From NCBI RefSeq assembly GCF_004664715.2, contig NC_051082.1, positions 10,463,498 through 10,527,497 of the forward strand: a stretch of 64,000 nt of DNA, read 5' to 3'. Of the stretch, positions 30,833 through 41,373 are shown piece after piece (within the stretch, counting starts at the first letter, position 1; the number at the start of each line of letters is the position of its first letter). Below the pieces are notes generated by a model. It was not told where the DNA came from, ran no database searches, and saw nothing but the letters and a program-made list of their open reading frames with translations. This stretch comes from Peromyscus leucopus. Taxonomy: Eukaryota; Chordata; Mammalia; Rodentia; Cricetidae. The translations under genes and the position numbers were made by a program.

Positions 30833-32029
30833 GATTTGAGAAGGGTTCATGGGTAATCTCAGGTACTCTAGACTTCCTGTTCCTTTGTAGCCCATTACCA
30901 GTGAGTGGCCCTGTCCCCTCCAGTGAATATTTTGGATGATGGTGGCGATGTTCCCTTTGAGGTGATTGGCAGATGGAGTATGATGAGGGGGTGAGAGCAG
31001 CCGACTAATGGGGGGGAAAGTCTGACAACCCGAACCTTGCTATGCTGGAGAAATTATGTGGGACACCTTAAGAAGGCATACTTAGTCCCCCTGCAGTTCT
31101 GACTCCCCATCAACTAAGCCATCCCAATGGAGACTAAATCTTGGTGCTCACTAAATCAAGGATGTCCAACATGCTGCCTCTGTTGCAGCGTGAGAAGCAG
31201 CAAGCTGGCTTACAATCATGGGATTCATTCAGCCAGATGCACAGAGCATGCTCAGTCGGAACCCTGTGGGCAAAGTTAAGAGCGTCTAGAATATGACAAA
31301 TATGCTATATAGCATCCTTTAGGCCTGCGAGGTCTTCAGAGAATGGTGTAAGCAGAGGCCGTGCGACAGCTACGGGGAAAGATGTGCCCACTTGGGAAGA
31401 AAGACCACACTGACTTTGATCTTGCTCCATCTCTCCCTCTCTCCTTTCTCCATCTGGAGCTTCCCACAGCTAAACCCCTCTGGAGACCAGCAAGCAAGGC
31501 TACCTAGGTTAGTTTCTTGGGTTCAAAGCAAAGCAAAGAGGAAGGAGAGAGTCTGTCCCCGTCCCTGCTTCCTAGTGGAAATTAGACAGCCTGTGAGTCA
31601 GATGGAAATGCTTGAGATATATTGCCCTCCTGGGGGCCCCAGAGTTACTAAACCCCAAACCTAACTCCATCAGGTTTCTGTCACCTTTCCAGAGCTCATT
31701 ACCAAAAGGAAGTCACACCTGCTCCCCACCTTTCCCAAATCTACCTGCTGCAGCCACCTGCTCGGATCTCCAGCTGCTGGGGGGGCTGACAGTTGGTCAC
31801 AAAAGAGAACTGATTTCTCAAGAGAAAGAAGTGCAATGTGAAGGCAGACTCTGCAAGCCCAGGCTAAAGGGGAGGGTGGAACTGAGCCCTGCAGCCACAG
31901 TGCTCTCAAGGCAAGGCGAAGACGGAAGGGGAACCCACCACACCAAACAGTCCACCCCTGACTCAAGGACTTCCGGGTCTTGCCTTGACTTCATTGTGTA
32001 CCTTTTGGGTTTCCTGGCCTTGCAGACTG
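30833..32029. other. unassigned non-coding block
   Basis: About 1.2 kb without recognised repeat or RNA gene. A 142-codon plus-strand open frame (31612-32040) is unlike any protein I know. Confidence 0.45.
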
Positions 32030-32204
32030 CTACTAATTAGTTTTTGTTCGAGTTAATCCAGCTTTTCAATTCGGGACTTCTTTCTCCTGCTAAGAGTTTA
32101 GGTTTAAAAATGTCACTAACAACCTTGATAATGTAGTGGGAAAGCCTCCACAGCCTGGGGAATTATACCTGATGAATAATATACTCAGCCAATCTCTTCC
32201 TAGA
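32030..32204. promoter_or_regulatory. candidate conserved non-coding element
   Basis: AT-rich with 'gctactaattagtttttgtt' (a palindromic CTAATTAG homeodomain core), 'cgagttaatccagc' (a TAATCC bicoid/OTX-type core) and 'ttgataatgtag'. Repeat-free but lies next to an old LINE fragment. Confidence 0.25.
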
Positions 32205-32365
32205 AGCCCTTCATCAACATATCAAAAGACTTGAAAAAGTGTGCCCTCTTTGACCCGAAAATTTCCTGTCTAGTGAAAAGAGGTTTTTGTTGTTTTTTTT
32301 TTTTCCCCCTAAAGAAATAATTACCGAGGTGCACAAATATTCAATTAGAAATTTGGTCAATGAGT
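32205..32365 (+). mobile_element. old LINE fragment (probable)
   Basis: 'tttgacccgaaaatttcctg...tctag', 'taaagaaataattaccgagg' and 'tgcacaaatattcaattag' match a widespread mammalian LINE string ('gacc..gcaattccacttctag', 'taaagaaataat', 'gtgcacaaa'). A T-run at 32290-32303 interrupts it. Confidence 0.5.
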
Positions 32366-32429
32366 TAGCCTTAGGTCTCTAGAGACAGGGAAGAATCTAA
32401 TATTTAACAGAATGTAATGATGATAATAA

Positions 32430-32560
32430 TAAGTGTTCAGTGTCTTTCTGTACTGGGTGCAAACATAAACATTTAGTCTACATTAATCTGATTCTTAACA
32501 ACAATTTCTAATGAAGCAGTGACTTTTATTTCCCCAAGCACAGACCATTCAGACTTCAGC
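32430..32560 (+). repeat. MIR-like remnant
   Basis: 'ctgtactgggtgcaaacata', 'attaatctgattcttaacaa', 'gacttttatttccccaagca' fit the MIR core to 3' transition. Diverged. Confidence 0.45.
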
Positions 32561-33129
32561 TAAGTAGTTGTCAACCCCTGGGCATGAAATCAAAGAGGCC
32601 TTATAGACTATTTGAAAAGTTATAAACCAACTGTTGAATATCTTTTCTATTCTCTGTCTGGAAGAGCATGCTTTCATAATGACACAGTGGGTCTTCAGTT
32701 TCGATCCTCAGATCTTGAATCTCCTTGGGATTCTGTCCCAGGATGGGGTGGCACAGAGCAAGACAGCTCCATCCACAGCATACCTTTGTCTTTTGCCAAC
32801 CTGAATTGTCCTGTGAGGGGCCACAGGCAGATGTGAGGAAACACATCCAGTCCCCACTGAACCTCCATATAAGCAGAGCCCCCCCCTTCCATGCCTCGGG
32901 TCTAGGGGTATGCATGCCGGGTGCATGTCTGCTCCTCAGGAGGGTGTCCACAGAAGCAGATCCAGGAAGCAAAGTGGGATGTGTCTGGGGGACTGTGTGT
33001 CTAGAGAGTAGTTAGGAAGAGGGCATAGGTTCTACTAAACAGAATGCCCACAGACACCTCATCCTGCGGAGGGGTTGTCCCAGCAGGGAGGCCAGACAGA
33101 TCAGTCTATTGATTTCCTCGGGGAAACAT
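32561..33129. other. unassigned non-coding block
   Basis: No recognised feature. Confidence 0.4.
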
Positions 33130-33405
33130 CAAAATGGAATGTGGGTCCATGATGATTCATCTTGATTGTCAGGACAGAAGTTTAGGAGACTCGTGGTGCA
33201 CAGTTCCAGGAGGGCCCAGGAGGGGATGCCTATGGCCAGTCCAATCAGGGAACTCCAACTTAATCAATAGCTTAGTCCGCTGAGGGAGTTCAAGGATGGG
33301 CTCCGTTTACACAGCTCTAAGAACGCCACCAGAGCTGTCACTGGACCAAAGGGAGCTGTCTTCAGACCACCCCAACCAGCACATCCACGTGATCCTTAAA
33401 AACAA
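33130..33405 (+). repeat. possible diverged MaLR-type repeat
   Basis: 'tgatgattcatcttgattgt' is the start of a common rodent repeat of this class, and 'ttaggagactcgtggtgcac' fits poorly after it. The rest is too diverged to confirm. Confidence 0.35.
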
Positions 33406-33414
33406 GATGGTACC

Positions 33415-33530
33415 GAGGGTGGGGTGCACACACTTGTAATATCAACCTTCAGAAGCCTGAAGCAGGAGGTTTGTGAGTTCAAGGCCAACCTGGGTTACAT
33501 AGTGAGAGCCTGTCTCAAAATTACCATGAA
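33415..33530 (+). repeat. diverged B1-family SINE
   Basis: 'gggtggggtgcacacacttg', 'agaagcctgaagcaggaggt', 'gagttcaaggccaacctggg', 'ttacatagtgagagcctgtc' in B1 order. Its tail has become the AAT repeat that follows. Confidence 0.8.
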
Positions 33531-33531
33531 T

Positions 33532-33547
33532 ATGAATACCAATAATA

Positions 33548-33590
<43 letters not shown>
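33532..33590. repeat. (AAT)n microsatellite
   Basis: About 18 AAT units, grown from the B1 tail. Confidence 0.97.
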
Positions 33591-33655
33591 GAATGAGATT
33601 ATGTTAACAAACTGGGAGACAGCTATAAAATGCCATACTATTTCACCTTTAAATC

Positions 33656-33904
33656 TTTAAATTACATTTATCTATTTATTCATTTATTGTGTGTATGTGT
33701 GTGTGTGTGTTATTTGTGTGCCCTCACACACACAAGCCTGCATCACAGTGCTCATGTGGAGATCAGAGAACAACTGGCAGAACTGGTTCTCTCCTTCCAC
33801 CACGTCGGACCTGGAGACTGAACTCAGGTCATACCGGGCAGGGCAGCCTGGTGCTTGGCTTGGCAGCAAGTGCCTTTGCACTCTGAGCCATCCCACGGTC
33901 TCTC
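33656..33904 (-). repeat. B3-type SINE with (TG)n
   Basis: A/T-rich tail, TG repeat at 33688-33710, then reverse-complement B3 body ('gtggagatcagagaacaact', 'ggttctctccttccaccacg') and head ('gactgaactcaggtcatacc', 'gcaagtgcctttgcactctg'). Confidence 0.85.
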
Positions 33905-35045
33905 TATTCCACTTTAGAAATTACACACCCCTATGGAAAGATATTCCTAAAGCCCTATAGATTGTAAGGAAACAATGCAAAATGGCAAAGCATGCTATGA
34001 TACCTTTGTGGGGAAAATATGATGCTTACAGACATAGGGGGGAAAAAGCAAAAAGAATAAACAAAGACACTAGTATGCCAAAAGAACTGTGATGTCTGAG
34101 GTGGTCTTTGCATTTCTTCTCCTCCCTTGTTTGTATCTCTGAACTCTTTAGAAAACTGAGAAATGCTTAACTGCCAGAAAGTAAAAGTTGTATTTCGTCA
34201 GGGCCATCCTTGCCTGGCAGACTCCGTGGCACTGGAAGCCACAGGGCACGTCCACACCATTTCTGCCTCCTGTGCACATGGTAAATGTGGGTTTCACAAT
34301 GCCTCATGCCCACATCGTTGCTTCTCTGTGGCCATGATGGCAGTCTACATTCCCATTAGGTTTGTGCCCATGTCTGTGCCCATGCAAAACGGTGTTAGCA
34401 GTTTCTAGCCCTCACCACCAACACTGCCCCTCGCGGTGTCCTGCTCTCTCTTCCTCTGCCGTGTCTTCTATGAGGAAGACTGCAGAATGGTGAAGGGCTG
34501 CCTGGCGTGAGTCTTCACTGAATCAGCAGGGCGAGCAACCATCCTGGGTTGATTATGACCCAAACCAGGGCTGTCACTGGAGAAGCTGGAAGAGGACGGA
34601 TGGAGACTGATCTGAACAAAAAGAGTAAAGTTGTATTCTCTTAACCTTCTGCGATGTTCAGATGGACATGATGTGACAGCCAATCACAACCTTCTCAAAC
34701 CATGACAGGAGAAAGCTCAGAGCCGAAAGGCCAGGCAGGGCAGCCTGGTGCTTCTGTAGACATGCTAGGACCCTGTGAACTCTGACAGTGTGAGTCTCTG
34801 ATCCCCACAAAGGGTGTGATAATAAGTCCTAGAGCACAGTAGCATTGTGGAAAATTAAATAAATTCAAAACTTACAATAGTCTTTTTTTCCTGGCTGTAA
34901 ATTTCTGTACAGTTATGATTTTCTCATGATGTAAAAATCAGAATCAACTGGAAGAATGCAGACTTGTATTAGCTAACTTAAGTTACCGACAATTAATAGA
35001 AAAAATAATATAAAAAATTATTGATAGAAAGAGAGAGAAGGAAGG
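33905..35045. other. unassigned non-coding block
   Basis: About 1.1 kb without recognised repeat or exon. AT-rich between 34850 and 35030. Confidence 0.45.
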
Positions 35046-35092
35046 TGATGGATGGATGGATGGATGGATGGATGGATGGATGGATGGATGGA
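35046..35092. repeat. (GGAT)n microsatellite
   Basis: About eleven GGAT units followed by GACAGACA. Confidence 0.97.
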
Positions 35093-35498
35093 CAGACAGA
35101 TAATCTCTGGCAATTAGCAACACTTGCCTTGCACAATTTAAAAACAAAACAATAAAGCTTGGAGGCTCTAGAAAGCAACTGGAGGAAGGCAAGTTCCAGA
35201 AAAGCCGAGCATCCGGGAGGAGGTGTTTCTACAGTAGGTTTCTACTTTCGTGGCTCCCAGCCTGAAAAGCAGGCACCGATCTGTACCCTTTCGGAAAGGA
35301 AGGAACCAGATGGGGAACGCCCCAGGTGGCATGTATAAACTCTGCCCCAATCTTTGGCTGACCTCTGAATCACATTCACAGGGGGAAGGCTGCAGGCATG
35401 CTGGGAGGGCCAAGGTACAGGAGCCAGGAGCACAGACACGACCTCTGATGGAGAGACAACCCCACGTACCGAAGCCAAGTGCTGGCTGTTATAGCTAT
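35093..35498. other. unassigned non-coding block
   Basis: No recognised feature. Confidence 0.4.

Positions 35499-35562
<64 letters not shown>
35499..35562. repeat. (CT)n microsatellite
   Basis: About 31 CT units with one CC interruption: a homopurine-homopyrimidine mirror repeat (H-DNA former). Confidence 0.97.
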
Positions 35563-35564
<2 letters not shown>

Positions 35565-36468
35565 CTCTCATGATAGTCTTTGACCTTTTCATGAACATGA
35601 CCCTCACTGTGTCCAGGATGTATCTGGTACCCATCCAAGGAGAAATGACTGCTTTCACCTGGAGTCCCCTTTTGACTCCACCCAGACCCGTCTCCTGGTC
35701 ACCGTGGGAACCATGGATGCCGAGATCCAAGAGGGAACCCAGATCTTCTTCCTTATTTGTGGATATTCCCGGAGCTCCTGCCACACGCACTGTGGGATGC
35801 CTTACCAGTCTCAGCACATGGACGGTGAAGCCAGGGGCCTGTCCCATCACAAGGCTTTGATTTGGTCGGAGAAGGCAGCTGTTTGGGCCGCTCCTTCCCG
35901 TCCATGAATGAGTGCGGGCCGGGATGTGTGTTATGGCCTCTTTAGGGGAGGGAGGCATCCAGCCGGATGCTCTGCCAGAATCCTGAGTGCTGGAGGCCTG
36001 TCCTGTCTTGTCAGCGCTTGAACGCAGACAATTGAGCTGAACGCACTTTGACCTTTGTGTCTTGAGCAGTCGTCCAAAAGCCCCAGATCTGTTAGCATTG
36101 CTGCTTTTCACACATTCCTTTGTATTAAGTTTGGTTTTCTTTTCCTTCTCTCCCTCTCTCTCTTTTTTTCTCTTAAAGAACAAAAGCAAAGAGGCAGGAA
36201 ACACATACACAGGGAGAGACCCCACACCGGGGCCTTTTTCCTTCTTCCAGTAATTACATAACACTGAGACTCCTTCCAAGATTTGCCATGTAATTCTAAC
36301 AAACCCATAAACTTCTTGAAGTTTTGTTGGCAGATCAGCCATGCCAACAGTACATGCATCCGCCGTGGCTGGGTGTTCCAGCCATCTGAATTCGCATAAA
36401 AATGCCAAGGCTTGTGAGGTCTGAAGCACAGAAGCGATTCCCTCCTCGGCACCAGCTCTCCCAAACAA
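35560..36468 (-). other. longest open frame in the window, coding status doubtful
   Basis: Open for 302 codons on the minus strand. The first ATG is at 36342-36340, leaving 260 codons. The predicted product has no signal peptide, membrane segment or domain that I recognise. A Lys/Glu/Arg-rich stretch (about residues 96-116 of the 302) comes from a CT-rich run at about 36120-36180. The frame stops at the edge of the (CT)n array. No splice or Kozak support was found, and no repeat explains the region. Length alone is above chance expectation for this base composition, but a chance or lncRNA-borne frame is the default reading. Confidence 0.2.
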
Positions 36469-36830
36469 GTGGAAAGCCTCCTTGGAAAAGGAGAGTCATT
36501 TTGGAGAAAGGAAATAGGCGATGGTGGCGAGGGAGACTTAGAGGGGGTGGCAGGGGCTGTCTGGGTAGAGAAGCCATGTCAACTCCAGTCGTGGGATTGC
36601 TTGGCGGGGAGCAAGGGATTATTCGAAGGAAATTGCGCCGGAAAAAAAAAAAACGGAGCGCGGAGTAGGCGGATGATGGGAAAATCAGTTTTCAGTGTGG
36701 CCAAGGAAGACCCCAGAGGCAGAGAGGGGTTGGAAAAAGGGAGGTTTGACTCAGACACGTCAGGGACTGTGCCAGGCCTCCAGGCCCGCTGGGTGGTGAT
36801 GCAGAGGCATGAACTCTGGACACTGCAGGA
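36469..36830. other. unassigned block with small CpG cluster
   Basis: 36630-36675 holds several CpGs around an A12 run ('ttgcgccgg', 'cggagcgcggag', 'taggcgg'). Otherwise no feature. Confidence 0.4.
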
Positions 36831-37112
36831 GGGGCCTGGGAAGATGGCTCAGTGCTTCTAAGTGTGAGGAGCTGACTCCAGCTCTCTGGGACCCTTGTTC
36901 TAAAGCCAGGCCATGCTTGCGTGCACCTTCAGTCCCAGGACCGGAGTGACAGATGAAAGGGGTCCCTGGGGCTTGCTGGTCAGTCTGACTCGGCTACTTG
37001 GTGAGCTCCAGGTTCATCGGGGAGACTCCGTCTCAAACAACCAAGGGAGCAATTGAGAAACAAGATAGGCTTGAACCTTTGGTCTCTACATGCACATGCA
37101 CATGTGAAAATG
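36831..37112 (+). repeat. B4 SINE, nearly full length
   Basis: 'ggggcctgggaagatggctc' head, a 'gctctctgggaccc' box, 'aaagccaggccatgcttgcg' B1-like middle, 'ggcttgctggtcagtctga', 'gtgagctccaggttcatcgg', 'gagactccgtctcaaacaac', then the B4 3' arm. Confidence 0.88.
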
Positions 37113-37121
37113 TACACACAC

Positions 37122-37137
37122 ACAGAGAGAGAGGGGG

Positions 37138-37222
<85 letters not shown>
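37122..37222. repeat. (GA)n microsatellite
   Basis: About 100 bp of GA units with a few GGGG and AAAG interruptions, at the tail of the B4 copy. Purine-only strand. Confidence 0.97.
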
Positions 37223-38034
37223 CAGGAGAACTTCTGAAGAGACAGGGAAGGCCAGGAAAGAAGCACACCAAAGGACTTGCCTATCTCCACGAACAAGGTC
37301 AACCTGTTTCTCGAACCCATGGTCTTCAGCTCTACACACCTCAATCTTCTTCTTCAAACCCTTTTAGTCCTAAAATGTCCCCATGGGCACAGGACGGCAA
37401 AGTGCAGCTGGAACCCAGAGGGATGGTGGCCCTGGAGAACCTGATGAGGGGGCGGGCAGCCTCAAGCAGGACAAGCTGCCGAGCTGACCAGAGACCGGAA
37501 GTAAACAGGGGAGTCCTATCCAGGGTAAAATGGAGGGCGCTTAGAGGAGATTAAACGCATGCGAGGGACGGAACTCCAGCTAGAGACCCAGGAGCCAGGA
37601 ATGTTGATCAAAAGCCTCTGCGAAACTTCAAACTCCACCATCCCCTGCTCCATCTTCTAACCTCTGAGTGGGTTGTTGAGAACATGCTGCCTGGTCCTGC
37701 TTCGCAGTCTGGGCTGAGGATGACTTCAGAGTCAGGTCCTTCATCCTTCATCCTTCCTCCGGAATTCAGGCCAGATCTGCTGGGCACTGGGGGCTCCTGG
37801 TGAGATGGATGTAACGTGGTGCCAGATGCCAGGCCTAACCTACAGGGACTCCCGTCTAACTGAGGGGCAATCTTCATGAACACAGATCATTCTGGAAACG
37901 GGGGGCGGCGTGAGGGGGCTTCTTTTCACTGAGTCAGATTTCAGTGAAGGTTTATTACTGAAGAAGCTAGAGAAACATGACAAGAGATTTGTTTGAAATC
38001 ACCCTTTTTGTAAGCTGAATGGTGGTTAATCAGG
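37223..38034. other. unassigned non-coding block
   Basis: No repeat, exon or RNA gene recognised. 'tccttcatccttcatcc' near 37736 is a minor tandem duplication. Confidence 0.4.
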
Positions 38035-38140
38035 CAGCTCCAAGAGTTCAAGGTCAGCCTGGGCTGCATAGTGAGCTCAAGATCACATGGGGCAACTTTG
38101 TGAGACCCCCCCCCCTTCAAAAGAAAAAAGAAAAACTGTC
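38035..38140 (+). repeat. B1-family 3' fragment
   Basis: 'gagttcaaggtcagcctggg', 'ctgcatagtgagctc', 'ctttgtgagaccc' and an A-rich end. The B1 left arm is missing. Confidence 0.7.
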
Positions 38141-38146
38141 TTCAAA

Positions 38147-38258
38147 GGGGGCTGGGGAGTGCAATTCAGTGGTGGAGGCCTTGCCTAGCACCCATGAGGT
38201 CCTGCCTAGCATTCATGGAGCCCTGGGTTCAATCTCCAGGACCATAAAACACAAGGCT
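38147..38258 (+). repeat. ID-like SINE with 21-bp head duplication
   Basis: 'gggggctggggagtgcaatt' and 'gccctgggttcaatctccag' are ID A- and B-box regions. Between them a segment is duplicated in tandem (38182-38202 and 38203-38223, both starting 'tgcctagca'). The same part of the head is amplified in the SINE at 30437. Confidence 0.85.
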
Positions 38259-38348
38259 AACATAAAGGAATAGTATTTAGATGGCATTTGCAATGTATTG
38301 ACACACATATTTTAAAAAGAAAGACAATCCACTTGTTGTATTCATGTA

Positions 38349-38349
<1 letters not shown>

Positions 38350-38393
<44 letters not shown>
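38350..38393. repeat. (TG)22 microsatellite
   Basis: Uninterrupted TG units. Confidence 0.97.
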
Positions 38394-38397
<4 letters not shown>

Positions 38398-38862
38398 CAT
38401 TTCTGGAAAGATAAATAAGATACCAACATTCTTGGTTGCCTTGGGAGACCAGTGGTTTGGGCAGCTGGACTCAGGCTTGAGGAGTTCCCCTGGTATCCTT
38501 CCTTTTACCTTGTGTTTTTTCAACTGTACGAATATCTTGCCCGTTGCATGGTGACTTCTAAAGCAATCTTCAGAAACACAGAACATCATGATGAGGCTAC
38601 AGTCCCGGAAGCGTGCCCTTTGACCCACATCTCCCCAACACCCCCCACCCCAAGCTCCCAGTGACTCCCATTCTCTTCTTGACCTCCATCATCACTATCC
38701 TTTTTGATTCCACAGAGATGAGATCAGGGAGTATTTGTTTTCTGTCCTTGGCTCGCCTTAGTCCTTGTCCTTTGGGTTCAGCAGGGCAGCTGTCCATAGC
38801 AAGGTTTTCCTCTTTCTGAAGAATACATCAGCTGCAAAGATCATTTTTAAAGTTATTGTTAG
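38394..38862. other. unassigned non-coding block
   Basis: No recognised feature. Confidence 0.4.
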
Positions 38863-39085
38863 TGGGGCTGGGGGGACGTAGCTTAGTTGGAAGAGTGCTT
38901 ACCCAGCATGCACGATGGTCCAAGGTCCACCTCATTTAGGCATTGCCTAAATTGGGAATGGTTGGATCGCCTGTTACCTCAGCTTTTGGGAAGTGAGGGC
39001 AGGAGGACCAGAAGTTCAGGGTCATCCTTGGCTACACAGTGGGTGTGAGGATAGCATGGGCTACATGAAAGCTGGTCTCATCACA
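38863..39085 (+). repeat. B4 SINE
   Basis: 'ggggctggggggacgtagct', 'gagtgcttacccagcatgca' (ID head), then 'gcctgttacctcagcttttg', 'gggcaggaggaccagaagtt', 'catccttggctacacagtgg' and 'gctggtctcatc' (B1-like arm). Confidence 0.85.
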
Positions 39086-39380
39086 ACAGTAGCCACAGAG
39101 CAGTAAGGTACTAATGTTGACCTACTAGGTACCAGAAACACGGCTCACAACTGAGAATTATGAAAACTAATATTTATAGTAGGTGGTTGGCTGGTGGGGA
39201 GGCTGAGTGGTAACACCAGCTGTTATGAAGCAGAGCTCAGGAAACGGGGATCAGGAGGTGGCTAGAGCAGAATGGCTGCTGGAGAAGCCAGCAGCCGCTT
39301 GCATGGGTATGAACGCAGCTGTGGTATTAGAACCTTGTCTGCAGCCTCCTTGTTTACAGAGTGAGGACCATGACTGTGAA
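39086..39380. other. unassigned short block
   Basis: No recognised feature. Confidence 0.35.
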
Positions 39381-39756
39381 GTGGGGGGGGGGAAGAAGGG
39401 GAGGAGAGAGAGCTGGGAAAGGAGGAGAATAAAGAGGAGGGGGAGGATGAGGGGTTGAAGAGGTAGGAAGGGAAGAGAAAGATGAGGAGAAGGGAGAGAC
39501 AGAAGTAGGGAGGAGGAGAAAGGAGGAGGAAGATAGGAAGGAGGAGAGGGAGGAGAGGGGGGGGAGGAGGAGAGGGGGAGGGGAGAGGAGGAAGGAAGAG
39601 GAGGGAGGAGGGAAGAGGGGGAGGAGGGAGAAAGGGAGAGTGGAAGGAAGAGGGGGGAGTAGGGGAAAAGAGGAAAGAATAGGGAGGAGGGGAGAGGAGG
39701 GAGGGAAGAAGAGGAAGGAGAGAAGAAAGAGGACACAGGAGGAGGGAGAAGAAGGC
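39381..39756. repeat. 375-bp polypurine tract
   Basis: The plus strand is almost all A/G (GGAGGA, GGGAGAGG, AGAAGAAAG motifs) with about a dozen pyrimidines. G-runs of 3-9 are frequent. Minus-strand Leu/Pro/Ser open frames of 139 and 183 codons are artefacts of it. Confidence 0.95.
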
Positions 39757-39855
39757 ATTTCTGTGAGGGGCAAATGAGTACGTGGGGCATAGTGTTCAGC
39801 ACTGGCTAAGGCTTATGGCCATGAAACCACCAGGGCAATAATTAATACAAATGAC
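39757..39855. other. short spacer
   Basis: Nothing recognised. Confidence 0.3.
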
Positions 39856-40069
39856 GGGACCAGCAAGATGGCTCATGGACAGGAGTACTTGCTGCACAAA
39901 CCGGATTGCCTGAGCTGGATCCCCATAACCTGACACAGAGAGAACTGGCTCCTGAAAGATGTCCTCTGACCCCCATGTGTATGCCCCAAGCACGCACATA
40001 TCTGAAATCACATATGCAGGTGTCTCACACATCGGCGTGTCTCACACACATAACAAATTAAAAGCAGAG
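39856..40069 (+). repeat. B3-type SINE
   Basis: 'gaccagcaagatggctcatg', 'gcctgagctggatccccata', 'gagagaactggctcctgaaa', 'gatgtcctctgacccccatg', A-rich end with a local 'gtctcacacat' duplication at 40021. Confidence 0.85.
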
Positions 40070-40084
40070 TAACATCCGTAGTGA

Positions 40085-40410
40085 TGAGAGTTATCTCAGC
40101 TGGGATGCTGTAAGGAAAATCCTAAACCGAGGCTTGTGAACCGTGGGAACTTGTTTCTTACATTTCGGTGTTGGGAAATCCAAAGTCAGGGCTTCAGGAG
40201 ACTTGTCTAGTGAGGGTCACGTTCTGTGTGGATGTTCTTCCCACCATAACCTCAGGTGATGGCAGAGCAAGGGCGCTCTCTCAAGTGTCTTTTAGAAGGA
40301 CAGGAACCCCATCCGTGATGACTCCACCCTCGAGACCTAACTAGCTCCCTGAGGGCTTTACATCCTAGCATCATCGGCACAAGGATTTCAATACAGGAAT
40401 TTTGAAAGCA
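40085..40410 (-). repeat. old MaLR-type LTR (MLT1/MST-like), antisense
   Basis: 'cagctgggatgctgtaagga', 'gaacttgtttcttacatttc', 'aaagtcagggcttcaggaga', 'gatgactccaccctcgagac' and 'aaggatttcaatacaggaat' follow the antisense MaLR LTR pattern seen across mammals. Confidence 0.5.
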
Positions 40411-40870
40411 CCCTAAGATCCGATCCCTCGCAATGGCTTCTGGGGGAAGACTTAGCCTTGTCGTGGGAGCTTGTGGAAAGGGCTTTTACCCACAAGGCAT
40501 CAGAAGCTCTAAAGGGCAAGAGGGGTGAGAGGAGAGTCCATAGGCAGCGTGGCAGCCAAGACCCTGTGGGTACCACTGAGCCCTGCGTGTGTTTTGCTTT
40601 AAAAAGTGAATCCAGCGGGAAGGAAGGGGGTTCCGATTACAAATGCCAGGTCATGTGGAGCCTGAGAGGATACGGTAACATTTTTCTTGTCTTCCTGTCC
40701 CTCGGTCTTAACACCTGCTTGTCCTTTTGCCCAACCAAACCCATCCACACGTTGGTGAAATGTTTCAAATAAGTTCAATACTCTGCTGACAGAAGATGCA
40801 GGGTGTCGTTTAGGACAGTAACTGTCCCACCCTTCTGTTCCCCTATTCACTCTTGTCCTTGATAATGTCA
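40411..40870. other. unassigned non-coding block
   Basis: No recognised feature. Confidence 0.4.
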
Positions 40871-41060
40871 GATGAGGTCCATAACGCGGTAGGTAAAGGT
40901 ACTTGCTGCCAAGCCTCATGCCCTGAGTTTGAACTCCAGGACCCACAGGGCTGAAGGAGAGAACAGATGCCTGAAAGTTGGTCTCTGACACTGTGGTGTG
41001 CACCTCTCCCCAACACACACATTAAATAAGTAAATGTCATAATAAAAAAAATTTAAAAAT
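40871..41060 (+). repeat. B3-type SINE
   Basis: 'cgcggtaggtaaaggtactt', 'gccctgagtttgaactccag', 'gacccacagggctgaaggag', 'gttggtctctgacactgtgg' and an A-rich tail. The first bases of the head are degraded. Confidence 0.85.
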
Positions 41061-41251
41061 AATAATACTATTAGCCAAGATAAGATAACTAAATATCTGC
41101 AGTGTCTATGTCAGGGATGGGCTCATGTGCACCTATTGTATCCAATATACGTCTATGTGGATGGTGGTGGTCATGGGAGTCTAGTCCTATTCTGTTTGGA
41201 ATCTTTTTTTGTCTGTGGGTACAGAGTCCTCTGGGTATGGCTTGCTGTCTC

Positions 41252-41305
41252 CAAAAACAAGGTTTACAGTGCCTGAGAGATGACAAAGTTGACTTCTGGT
41301 CTCTA

Positions 41306-41307
<2 letters not shown>
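41252..41307 (+). repeat. B4 SINE 3' end
   Basis: 'aacaaggtttacagtgcctg', 'agagatgacaaagttgactt' and 'ctggtctctacaa' match the last 60 bp of B4. The rest is not recognised. Its CA tail continues into the next feature. Confidence 0.65.
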
Positions 41308-41370
<63 letters not shown>

Positions 41371-41373
41371 GCA
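41308..41373. repeat. (CA)n-(CG)n alternating tract
   Basis: About 24 CA units followed by nine CG units. Mirror arrangement of the CG/CA tract at 17891. Z-DNA-prone. Confidence 0.97.

Noticed and set aside
39251..39802. 183- and 139-codon Leu/Pro/Ser open frames
   Set aside because: Artefact of the polypurine tract read on the pyrimidine strand.
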